DNA from: Allium sativum
Lineage: Eukaryota > Streptophyta > Magnoliopsida > Asparagales > Amaryllidaceae
Assembly (NCBI GenBank): GCA_030737875.1
Contig: CM060915.1
Span: 356,435,863-356,499,862 of the forward strand
Direction of reading: 5' to 3'
DNA: 64,000 bases
Part shown: positions 35,426 to 48,500 of the stretch, piece by piece
Layout of the letters: each line of letters opens with the position of its first letter
Position numbering within the stretch: position 1 is the first letter of the stretch
The notes under the pieces: generated by a model
Told to the model about the DNA's origin: nothing
Database searches by the model: none
Seen by the model: only the letters and a program-made list of their open reading frames with translations
Made by a program: the position numbers and the translations under genes

Positions 35426-38400
35426 TCATCTTCTGTCATACCTATCATAATACCTGTGAATATGATTTAAAAAAATAAGTTAATTAAATAATTACTGTTT
35501 ATAAAAACTAAAAATTGCAAGTATAACAAATTTATTGGTAGGACCTTAATGGATAAAGCTATAACAAACTTAGGAGTTCTGAAAACTAGACTGTGCTTGC
35601 AATAATGTGTGCGAGACACAAATTTGAGTATCTCACAATAACTTGTTTCGTTATCAGCATAGCAATAACGATTTCCTTATTAAACAAAATTCTTTGATAT
35701 TTCCAATTTTCAGATTTGACAAGCTGCCAATTTTCACTATAAATATGTGTATAGTCTAATTCAACATATTCAGATGTCTTACAACATAACTATAACATCT
35801 GTGCTTTGTTTGTCCTAGCCTTGTCTGGTTATGAAATTTTCTTCACCGTGGGAAATTGGGAATACTATATTATACTTGAGAAATTTTTAATAGAGATCAT
35901 CAAATTCTTAGGTTTGGATATACACTTAAGAATGTCATTTGAAAAGGAATATCCAACAATTCAAATAACAGAAACATGAAGCATCAAAATGTACCTGTGC
36001 CTATCATGATCCCTAGACCGCTCCCTAGATCGAGATCGAGATCTGCGTCGACTCCTTGAATCCCTATCCCGATCCCTGTCAGAATATCTGTCATAATCTC
36101 TACTTCGGTGATCAGGTCGATCTCTACTCTGACTTCTGGAAGCCCTATCACGATCACGATCTCGACTGGAAGCCCTATCACGGTCTCGACTGGAAGCCCT
36201 ATCACGATCACGGTCTCGACTGGAAGCCCTATCACGGTCACCTCTTTCTCTTGACCTAAATATAGGAGAAAATGCATCTTAGAGTAATATCTTAAGATCA
36301 CCAGTAGAAAATTCAAATGAAGATACTTGCAAAGTTAACAAATCAGTATTATACCTTCTGTCATCATCTATCTTCCGGCGTTTTTTCCTCTCTTCCTGTT
36401 GTTGCAATTAAAATTTTAAGACACAATGACAAAGATGCCAAGGGGAAAAAAAGGACAATTCTTCTTTCAAGCATCAGACTTAACCAGTGAAGAGTGCAGC
36501 TAGAATGAATGATGCACAGTACCATTCTACAATTTTGCTATAGCATGCAGCAAAAATATATGATGTGGAAAAACAGAATAGCATCGGATCAGAAATAGAC
36601 CGATTCTGTATTTGTGACGAATTCAGAAGTTCACCGCGTAAAGTCATTACCAAGTATGTAAGACAGCTAAAAAAAATAGAAAGCAGTATGATAGAAGCTA
36701 CACAAAAGAGAATGCAAAATCTAAGGATTTTGGACCAACACAAAGAGATGCGGCCCGTTTAGCTCGTTCGTAAATAGAAAATGAGATGAGGGTGGAAAAC
36801 ATTCAATCTGGTAAATAATTTAACATATAAATGAAAAAGAAAAAAGGAATTTTTTTTTCCATTCTTTGAATTAGGGGTGAGCATTTTTCGGTTAAACCAA
36901 ATAAACCAACCAATCCAATTTATTTTGGTCGGTTTGGTTCGGTTTTGAAATTAAATCGGTTTGTAATCGGCCCGGAAAAATATTAAGTTCGGTTATCGGT
37001 TTAACCAAATTAACCGAACTTTTACTATATATTCAAAATTATCAATATTATAATAAATATTTTAGGTTAGTTTAGTTACTTAAGTAAATTTTAATCATCA
37101 CCTATGCGTCAAAATTAATATTAGAAAGCAAAAAAATCATAAATAATAATACTCTAATCATATATTTATAATTTATTTCAAATTATAATGAATATTCCAA
37201 ACACAAATTGTAAAACATTTTTAGTTCGGTTTAATCGGATAACCAGCCAAACCAACCAAACTTAATTTGGTTGGTTTGGTTTGGTTTGGTTTTCATTTTT
37301 ATTGGTTTTAGTTCGGTTTGACAAATTTCATCATCGGATAAACCAAACCAACCAAACGCTCACCCCTACTTTGAATGATACCAAAAAGCATTTTCTACCC
37401 TCCTCTCTTTGTTGTAATGTTCAGTCTTTCTCCTTCCCTCCCCCCCCCCCCCCCCCAAAACCCCACAAAGTAAACACCTAAAATGGAAAACTTAAAACAC
37501 GTGTTTTGAAGCCAAACAGGTCCCTAATTATTCTTAGGGTAATGGAAGAAATGTAAATCGCTGAAACTTCAAAACATTACATCAAATAAAAGTCCGCTTG
37601 CAGTTTTCTTCAGTGCAGCCACACCTTTCATTGACATGGAATTATGTATTTAGAGAAACTTATCTTTGATTGATTTTTGGATAGTGTCAACAAGCCTGTT
37701 GGACACAAATTAAGATTAAATAATAACTAATGGGAAAGTCTATTTAGACACAAATTTTTGACAAAATTGATGACACAGTTGATCTCCACCATTGGATCGC
37801 TCCTTGCATTCCACTCCTCCACATAAGGACAAAAAAATCCAACGGCAGAGGCTTTTTGTCTCTATGTTTGTGTTTAATTTTGTGTTCAAATAGCCACCCC
37901 CATAACTAATATATCATTTTAAATAATTATATACTTCTAACTTTTAAGGTTGAAAGAATGAATATGAGTTTTGATCTTCAATTTTATGTCTTTTTTTGAT
38001 TGTTGCCATACACAATACTACGACCTGTGATTATTTTTTTCAACTTATAACTGAATATCTGGTTTGGCAATTTGAGATATATCACAAGCATGCACTTGGG
38101 AACACAACACAAGCACACCACATAGTTAATTGGGGGATATTTTGTCTTCAGTCCCTTTCAACTTTATAAAAAAGATAAAACAACTCAAATGACCATATAT
38201 TTAAAAAGTCTCTTATTTTAAATTTACTATAACATACCATATGCACACCATAATTTTCAACACATAAAATAAATAAACTTTGGAAGAAAAAATGAAAAAC
38301 ATACATGTTGGATATACAGCAAAATACATGTATATGAAAAGTGGTTTGTGCTTATTTTATTGATCAAGTTTCAGAAACAATCTTTCCAGCGTACAACATG

Positions 38401-41400
38401 CACGCGATTAAACCTTCCACAAGTAGAAAACAGTGACAATGGAAACAATTTTGTTACCTCTTAACTATTCCTACACGTACATACATGTAAGCAGGACCGG
38501 CCCTGGTGGGATGTTGTGGCAAGTGATAACACAGTGGGTATCAAACTCAGGAACTAAGGAAGAAATGAACACAATGTTACCACTCAGCCACGCACACATT
38601 CTGTTTTGCTGCGAACATGGAAAGTTTATATATAAATTAACAAACTTGGAGGCCTCCGCCGGAGGCCCTAGGCCACCGCCTTGGTGGCCTTGGGCCAGGG
38701 CCGGGCCTGCATGTAAGCGCGTATGCGCATGTAAAAGAGAGGAAGGGGGACGGAGGGAGCGTAAAGGGGTACGGAGGGGAGCGCTCCCTCCCCCCGGCGT
38801 GTCAAGAGGGGGAGGGAGAAGGAGAGATTTCAGGAGGCACATAATTGCAAATAGTCGAGATTTTTGTTTCTAACTGCGTATACTTACACCAGTAAAATTT
38901 TACCAAAATATATAACATGTTATCTTGTTGAAAATATAACAGAATTTGTGACTTAAAAACACAAAATTCCATTCGATTTTTTTCCCAAGTGTGAGATAAG
39001 TACAAATATTTGTAATGACTTCAAAGTGTAGGAAACTGCATATATTTGCAAATTCTGCTTCAATCGCATATATTTGCACCAAAAAATTTCAACAAAATAT
39101 ATATATGAAATGTGAGATAAGGGCAAATGTTTGCCGCATCTGTTTCTGTAATTGCAAATGTTCACAGTTTCTGCTTCAAATCATAAATACTTGTGTAAAT
39201 ATTTGCAATTAAAATTACTGAAACATCGGACATGTGGTTCTCATTGGAAATTGTATAAAATATGAGAATGGAGAATATGAAATTTAAATCGGATATTCCA
39301 AAAAAAAGACATTGTCCTTTTTATGTTAGAATTAATATAGGTATGAGTTTAAATAAGCGGCAACAATATCGATTGTTACAGATTTTCAGCGTATTAAGTA
39401 TTGGACTATGGATGTGGGCCTAATTCTACTAGTTGAATCTTACAACAATTGGCAATGACCACATGTTCAAGTAGTTAAAGCTATGGTGTTTTAGACGAAA
39501 GTTCTAAAGTCACGAGTTTGAACCAAACCCCCCCCCCCCCCCCCCACCCCCCACCCCGGGGAGACATCATTATGTGTTCTGCGTAAATGGCAAGTGTAAT
39601 CTTGTTTACTATAGGTCAATAACTTAAATATGATAAATGATTTGGATTAGCATTGTTCTTCCTCGTATACAACTAACTGTTGACAATTAAAAAGTCCATA
39701 CCCTGTATGTTTATTTTATTCTATTTTAATTAATGAAGAACTACACTTTTACCATTTTACTGGAATATTTATAACCATTGTATTATCCTTAATGCGATTA
39801 AAATCATGGGATAATTAGCATCACAGTAAGGTAAATGAATGTGTTTGCACTCGTTCACCGCAATGGGCTGGAGTTTCAGGCACAAGTATTTGAAATATTA
39901 GTATGATATGGAAATGAAATACAAATTTAAACTAGGACCTAGTAGCTTAACGACCTGCAGAAAATTTTTTCTTATTATTTATTCTACAGTGTTAATACTG
40001 GTCCTTTTGCTTACAGTGTGTTCTTCTTACGGGTGCAGGAGAATACTGACTCCAGGATTCCCATATATGGCCACCTTCAGTTTAATATCCAAATCAAAAA
40101 AGGCATGATGACATATACAAAACATAATTACATGGCGGATCATGTGATTAAAAAAAAGAAACTCACAGATGTCAAATATAACTGAAACTCTTTTAAGGCA
40201 GAAATGCTTTAAAATATGAGCACTTGATGGTCCTGACCAACACATACAACGTTTGGAGTTCAAGGAAATTTACCATCCAAACAGTGACGTGATGAGGCTA
40301 AGTTTGATGCTTTCTCATCCAAGCATAAGAAACAGAGCGCACCAGTTACAAAGTAGGGGATACAGAATAAATGAAGTGGTATACAAAAGCAACATTTGCA
40401 AGATCTCACCTGCATTTCGGCAAGCTTCTCACGGATCTGCATATAGCCCAAATGCAGCTTACCTCCGAAGTGGTCAGCCAAACGACGATCACTGTGTAGA
40501 AGCGTAGCAAGTCAAAATACATATTTTTAGAGTTTAATCACAAAAGCAACAATGTGTATTAGCCAGTGTAGACAACAAGTAGAACTTAGAGTAAGAAAGA
40601 CAAAATCTATTGTGGCTATACTCTAATGGAGAACCGTTGCAATAGCACACACGCACGCACACGCTATATATGCTATTATTCTACTAGTTATTGTGACAAA
40701 AACATCCAGTTCAGCACCAGATAAAAGCATCATCTACTATTTCGTCTACTTTTTACATCTTTTTGGCTATTCAATTACACTTTGTGAATTCTTCATCCTA
40801 GACGTATGAATAAAGAAAACGTATATCTGTTTTTTAATCTATCCACACTATGATTCATTTAGTGTTAAAAAATCATACAAAAGCTATGTATAGCACAAAT
40901 AGCAAAAAAAATCTTTGTGTTTTCTAATATATTTTGAAAATTGTGCTATTTTATGTAGAACCTATCTACTAAACACAGTTTTATATACAAAACAATGAAA
41001 TCAATTGGAAAATCTAATGTGTATCAAATTGTTTCCACAGTTATTATATATACTAAACAATCCCTATTGCATACTAGTTATCCTTGAATTTTTTGGCAGA
41101 AAAAGCTAAACTGTGTATCTTTGCATTATAAATGTGCCCCATTCCTTCTCTTATTTGTACTTAAAAAAATATTTCACTTCACAAAAGTTAAATGAAAGCC
41201 AAATTTCATATCTGACTGCAAACTCGTTCAAGCCAATTAGATGAAATGATTCTTTCTGCCATAAATAACATCTGATTTAAAAATGATATTCGATACAGAA
41301 CAGTTTTGAATAGCGCAACAAAGAACCAACCTTCAAATAACAGTAAAAACAAATTTTAAACTTATTGTGTGTCTATGTGTGTGCCAAAAACACGTTATGG

Positions 41401-44400
41401 AAAAATATCACTCAAGTTGATAATTATTCTGCATTTCCAATTCCAGTTTGTTTCACAGTGTATTTAGCGCATGTGTGTGTGCTAAAAACATGCAATTGTT
41501 TTGTGAGGCGAGTGGTAGATGTTATTCATAATTTACGAATTGAAGTGAAAATGCAATATTTTCATGTAATCCATGGCATCAAGAACACATTGATTCTTCA
41601 TCAGACAAGCAATTGAAAGATGTTCAGATATTTTGGATATTAAATTTATGTGTCCATAGGACCATTGTAAGATAATAATGTACGTAAGATCTGCGTCTAT
41701 CAGGTTAAGTAAATTCAACATCACAATGTTTGCATGTTTAATTTGCAGATCTACAAGCAGTGCACATAACAAAGTGTAAATTTCAACATAAATACTTACT
41801 TGTCATAGACGCTTAAGAATGCTCCACATATGTCACAAACACGCAATTTTTGATCAGTCTACAAAACAGATATGCACTAATTGTTTTCAAACAGATCAAT
41901 TATTGACATGCAATTATACATGTAAATTATCGGGAAAAAGTAGGGAAGGGAAGATTGAATATGAATCTGAGATTACAGACTGAATGAATCCATTATGTTT
42001 GATTAGCATAATAGATATGCTACGGTAGATCCTCTCTTGTTAAAAAAATAAATAAACAACCCATGGCTAAACATTTAAAGTACATCGCAAAAGGTGGTAA
42101 AAACCACAATTCAAAGAGAAATGAAATGAAGAAAAAGGCAAGGTTATACTTACCACTAAACAAGTTGGGGCCATTGTTATCACGGCGACCGACTAGTCGC
42201 GACTAGTCGTCGACTAGTCGGTCAGTCGGTCCTAAGTCATCGACTAGGACTGTCGACATGAAATTTGTCAATATGTCGGTCGACTTGATCGACAAGGAGC
42301 GACTAGTCGCGACTAGTCAGTCGACTAGCGATCGACTTAACCGACTAGTTCCAAATTTGTGCTCAAAACCCCAAAAAAATATTAAACATGTCAGAAAACC
42401 CGTAATTCTGAACCAGAAATCAAGCAAAAAATTGGTTATTTTATAATTAATACTTAAATTTTGTGGGACACAGCAGCACATGCAATGCATTGAAGCCAGC
42501 TGCTCTAGTTTTGAACCAAGATGGGACATACTTATACACGAAAATGGAAGAGTACCCACATTATTTTGAAATGTGGGACTGATACAACTCAACTTTGCTC
42601 AAAACTGTTCATTTTAGCTGCATATTGGTATGTGTATGTCTACGGTTTTTACGGTTCGACCGGTCCAACCATCAAAACCTCCGACCTTGAGCTTCCACGG
42701 TTTAACTAGCGGCACGGTTTATAAAACTATGGTTACTACATGTTTAAATTTTTATGCACATGTTTGAATTTTTATGCATATGTATATATTTATTTATTTA
42801 TCGACTAGTCTCGACTAGTCTACGACTAGTCCACTAGTCGACTAATTGGACCTCCGTCGACTCGACTCGACTTACCGCCGTGATAACCATGGTTGGGGCT
42901 GTCAACAGATGCAGATACTGCTGAATCCGCATCCGACATCTCAAATTTTGCATCTATATCCACACCCGAGAATTTTTACCCGATATCCATAAATATCTAG
43001 GGGTGAGCATTATTCGGTTAAACCAAATAAACCAAACAAACCAATTTATTTTGGTCCGTTTGGTTCGGTTTTGAAGTTAAATCGGTTTGTAATCGGCCCG
43101 AAAAATATTAAGTTTGGTTATCGGTTTAACCAAAGTAACCGAATTTTTACTATATTTTCAAAATTATCGGTATTATAATAAATATTATAGGTTAGTTTAG
43201 TTATATAAGTACATACTAATCATCACCTATGTGTCAAAATTAATATTTAAAAGCATAAAAATCAAAAATAATAATACTGTAATCATATATTTATAATTTA
43301 CTTCAAATTATAGTGAATATTTCAAACACAAAGAGTAAAACATTTTTAGTTCGGTTTAATCGGATAACCAACCAAACTTAATTTGGTTGGTTTGGTTTGA
43401 TTTTCATTTTTATTGATTTTAGTTTGGTTTGACAAATTTATCATCGGATAAACCAAACCAACCAAACGCTCAACCCTATAAATATCCACATCTGAAAGCT
43501 GAATTTGGTTTTAATATATGAATTTTTAAACAAAAACATCGCATTTCACGAGGTGCTCAAATAACAATCGAAAACGTAATAATTGTTAAACTCAGTAGTT
43601 CGATTTTTCAAGCAAAAAATAATAATTCACAAAACTGTTACAAGTATGCAACTGATAAATAAAGAGTTTTGCGATTGCAAGATAGGGTTTAAATGTGATT
43701 GAGGAAATAGAAAAATAAAGTGAAATTGTGAAATGGAGGCAATCGAATAATCTGGACTTGGTTAAAAAAAAATTTAAAATGCTAAGTGTATTACAAGCCA
43801 TAGGATTGTTTCACATGGGATCCAACAGCAGAATGAAGTTATTTAGAAACAAACGTTGAAACAAATAACTTTTCATAGTGTCCATTTCAAGTGATAATAA
43901 AATTCCAAAAAATATGTTCAATTTCGGATCGGATGAGTATTTCTCGGGTATGGATACAGTGATATCCACATCCGAAAATATTTTCGAATACCGGATATCC
44001 ACGTATGCTTTTCACATATCGACTAATATATGCAAATGAATCCAGAAGGATTTCGGATTTTCCAGACATCTATTGACAGGCCTAAAACAAGTACAAGAAA
44101 AAGAAGTATATAGAAGGAATATAGCATTGCCTATCAACAAATTTTAGAATTTAAGCATTGCAGTTTAGATAATAATATTAATTAGATGAACAGTATTGGA
44201 CATTAATCTTCTGCATGCTGATAGATTAAATGAAAAAAATAGTATAGAAGCCCTTTTCTGCTGTATGCAGAAAGACTCCACCAAAATTTCGATCAACTTT
44301 ATAACATTTTATATAGGGAATCTAAATGCTGAAGTGGTGAACTTTGAATTTTGTTACACAGCAAAATGGAAAAGAGCTGTACATGAAAGAAGATATAAAA

Positions 44401-45555
44401 TTGTATCCAAAAAAGTTTGGAAACAAAATATCCCAATTAAATGCCCAAAATCATGTAAACGAATGCATGGATGCTTAATAATTAAAATAAATATAATAAA
44501 TGCAGACATGCTGAAAATGCCTTTTAATATAAATAAATGGAAGAGTTTATTGACTAAAAGAAGTTAAAAACTGATAGGAGAACAAAAGATAGATCCTAGA
44601 GAGGACGAATTAACTTACAATTCGCACATCAGCAGCTGTATATTTTTGGTTCGAAGAATCTGGTGTTGGATCATGTCTCAAATTCAGCTGCAAAATGAAA
44701 CAGAAGTACTTAATGCACACAGACTGAAAGGAGCACATTTCTTTTAGCTAAAAGTAACATTTCAGATCTATTAATCAAGTACAGATTTGTGGTAAACGAA
44801 TTAAGGGAGCAAGATAACAAATATTTGCAAAAAAGAATAGTTAAAAACATATAACATAAGTGCGGTAAATAACTGGGACTGCTATTTTATACGACTAATA
44901 CTTGCACAAATGAAAAGCTGACAATGCAATTCAAATGTACAAAACATAATGCACCTTTTTCAATGCTTCTGCCTCTTCAAGAGCCTTTTGTGCCTCATCT
45001 ATCATTCCTTTTTCACCTGACAATACATTAAAACATAATGCATTACAACAATATATTGCAATTGCAACATCATCAAGCAAAACAGAAAATGGGGGGTGGG
45101 GGTTGTTTGGGGGGGGGGGGGGGGGGGGGGCTCTGCGAAGTGAAAAAACAAATTTTCTCGCTGTTTAGATGCGGCCAAGCATACAAAATGAAGGATAATT
45201 AAATTTGAAGGAAAAATCTGATGTTTTATAACTTATGTGATCGTCTGCTGACGATGCGTTTTTGGACCAAGTGCTCCTTTATTCCCGTAAATACAGGTCT
45301 ACCCGCAAGAAGAGAAGGATCTTCTGGATTGACTGCCATTACTCTGCTGAAATATTTCTTCAACTCTTATCTTCCCACAGTAGTCATTTAGTTACCCACT
45401 ACTATTGATGATTCATGTCAAACTCTAGTGCTAGTAACTTTCCCCGGTACAATTATAACTCAAGGAAACTATATAATTACTACAAAGTCAAGAAATATTA
45501 TGAAGTGGACGTAAGCTTGATTAGCTGCCAAACAGCTACAAATTTTGTGTGTGTG

Positions 45556-45586
<31 letters not shown>

Positions 45587-48500
45587 TATGTTCTTTTTTT
45601 ATTGCTTTATCTTAGCCTCTTAATCTTATCTCGAGGGTAGATCCATTTTTTAGGTTAACAAATTCAATAACGCCCATATAAAGTTTAGTATATCCACTCT
45701 TATAATTTATTTTTGAAACAACTTAAAGAAAAATATGATAAATGAAAATATTAAAAAAATGAAAAAACTAATCGGAAAACTACAAGAAGATGAAAGTTTA
45801 AACTCTTTATGCATTTTCCCATATTTTTTGAACCGTTTAAAGGTTTATTTTTTTCAAGATTTTTTATTTTTATACTTAATTATTTGGAATTTTCTAGTTC
45901 CCGATTTCTTATCTAGTTTTCCTTTCTTTTTTTTTACAAAAAAAGACATAATTTACCCATTTTTCTTGTTTTTCGAATATCTAAGAAGCTTTTACTTATT
46001 CTTTTAGTTTCTCAATTTCTTGGGACTTTTTAATTTTTGTAATTTTATGCTTTATTCAATTTTATTTTGGTATTTTTATTTTTCTAAGTTGAGTTCATAA
46101 GATTTCTATAATTATTTAATAATTATTGAGTTCTATTCCTAAATTTAGGGTGCCTTTTTTGTGAAATGAACGGGTCACAGTAAATGAGTGTTATGAATGA
46201 GGCATGTATGAGGAAAGGTCGACAAAAAGGGAATGATTTTTATGTTGTTTAAGGGTCAGCGAAATGGGCTGGTTATTTGTGTGTTTGTATTTTTGTTTTT
46301 ATAAGATCGGGCTGAGAATTTTTTTTAATATTAGAATTAACATAAAATTAAAAATTAACAATAAAATTTAAATTTTAAGAAAACGTATACATTAAAAAAT
46401 ATTAGTACTTTGAGACTGAAATAAAACACAATACACAAAATGAGAACGCATGAAAGAAAATATTAAAAAAACGAGTAATGGTTTATCAAGATTCTTTTCA
46501 CACCCTGTAGATTTGCCACTATGTGAGGGGTGGGGGTGTGTCTACGAGGTGGCAAACACAAGGTACAAGTTGACACGATGCCCTTACGGATATAATTGAC
46601 CTGGCATGTCTAGTCGTGCGGTTGTGCCCCCATGTACAACATTTGTTGGTGCTATCAGCAAAAACTTCAACTACAAATTGATATTAAAATTAAGTTTAGA
46701 AAAATAATAAAAAGAAGTATTATTTGAGAAAAACGATCGGGTAACAGGGAATAAAGGTTAAGAGGAAATTTAAAAGATAAGTCATAATTTTATAAAGGGT
46801 TGATTTTAACTAGTAGAAAAATAAAAGAAAAGTCATAATTTTAAAGGAAAGTTCTATAGAACAGCAATCGAACATGCGATGTTATATGATGTGGGATGTT
46901 GGCCTACTAAAAGGCAACGCGTCCAAAAGATAAGTGTAGCAAAGATGGATGTGCTGCGTTGAAGATGTGGAAATACCGAGATCGGATTAGAAATGATGAT
47001 ATTTGGGACAAACTTGGAGTTGCACCTATTGAAGCGAAGTTAGTCCATACTGCTTGAGATGGTTTGGACATCTCCAACATAGACCGCATGACGCACCTGT
47101 GCACGTTGGAATTATAGGCCACGTCGAAGGCCCAAAAAGAGGTAGGGGTCGACCTAAAATGACTTGGGAGGAGATAATAAAATAGATTTAAGAAATTGAA
47201 GTATATTTGAATAGCTGGTATCGAATAGAACTGCATGGAAGTTAGCAATCCATGTACCAAAACCTTAGGGTGCGTTTGGTTTGTCATTTTCGGTTGATTT
47301 TCGATTTTCTATTTTGAAAAACAACTAAAACGCGTTTCCTTTTTCGTTTTCAAAAATTCATTTTGAAAAACCTATTATTTTGCAAAACGGGCTAAACAAA
47401 AAAAACTGAAAACAGATTTTTTATTTATTTATTTTATTTTCTCCGTTTTCAAGCCCATCTGAAAATTCATAAAACTGGAAAGCCCAAAAACAAGGCAAAC
47501 GCGTTAAAAAAAACTATTCTATTTTCTGGCCGCAGTTTTTCACTTCTCCGATTTTCGTCTAATAATCACAAATTCAAGTGAAGTCGCAACTTTTTGTTTC
47601 TCCTATGCCTCCGTTGATTCAATTTCACTCGTTCATCGAGTTTTTTATTTAACAGTCACTTCTTCTCTTCGGCAGCAATTAGGGTTTTATCGTGGATTCG
47701 AGATACTTCTGTTTCAAATGTTACAAGGTAAAATCGAAAACTTTTATTAAGTTGAAGTTGATTCAGCAGTAACGTCATTAGATTCTATTTTTCTTTTTAT
47801 TAATTATATGCATTTGATTACACTAAACCTGAACACTGATTGATTTTAGATTCATGAGAGGCTTGTGGATCTATTATTTGCATTTTATATATATCATTAA
47901 CATAAATGTTGACATTTCTAGAATTTCTGGACTATTGGCAAATTCCTGTTTTATTAATTACCTTAGAATTAGTGAGTGTGGCAATGGGTGCACTCTGGCC
48001 CACCGACGAACAATTCTAAATATGATATTTGGGCTTTTTAAAGAACGAATTGAAGTACTCTGCTTTGAATTTTTGCATGGTAATCCCTGAGCAATATCGT
48101 TATACTTGTATGGTTTGGTTAGTTGAATGGTAATCTCTTCTAAGTATTAGCACTGTTTGCCATGGAGATGCCTCTCAGTTTAGATTCAATAGACATTAGA
48201 AATAAAAAGGTCTATCCAGTTATGGTATTTTACTCCAGTCATTTTTGTACTGAGCATATATAAGATGATATAACCAGACCTTGTATGCTAAATGGACAAA
48301 AGATTCAAGTGTTGGACGTCTTGCACTCATTTTGATATATGCATCATATAATGCAATTTAATTAACAGTTCATATAACCTATAAACAATTTAATATTACA
48401 TTCATTGGATACATGCATTAGTAATATAACTTTACATTGACTTATCCCCTTAATCATTCAAAGGATACGTTGATGATAAACCACTTAGCTAAAGAAGATA

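Noticed and set aside
35984..36316. 110-codon minus frame rich in Val/Ile/Gly repeats
   Set aside because: It is an out-of-frame reading of LUC7 exon 12; the correct frame gives the RS/RD tail and joins exons 11 and 13 in phase.
38433..38873. 146-codon plus frame and the overlapping 123-codon minus frame
   Set aside because: Both cross the GC-rich hAT MITE at 38492-38709 and reflect its composition; no conserved motif is present.
40260..40481. 73-codon minus frame beginning MADHFGGKLHLGYMQ
   Set aside because: It is part of LUC7 exon 10 (40410-40491) read through its donor into the intron; its first codon is TTG, which the true frame reads as leucine.
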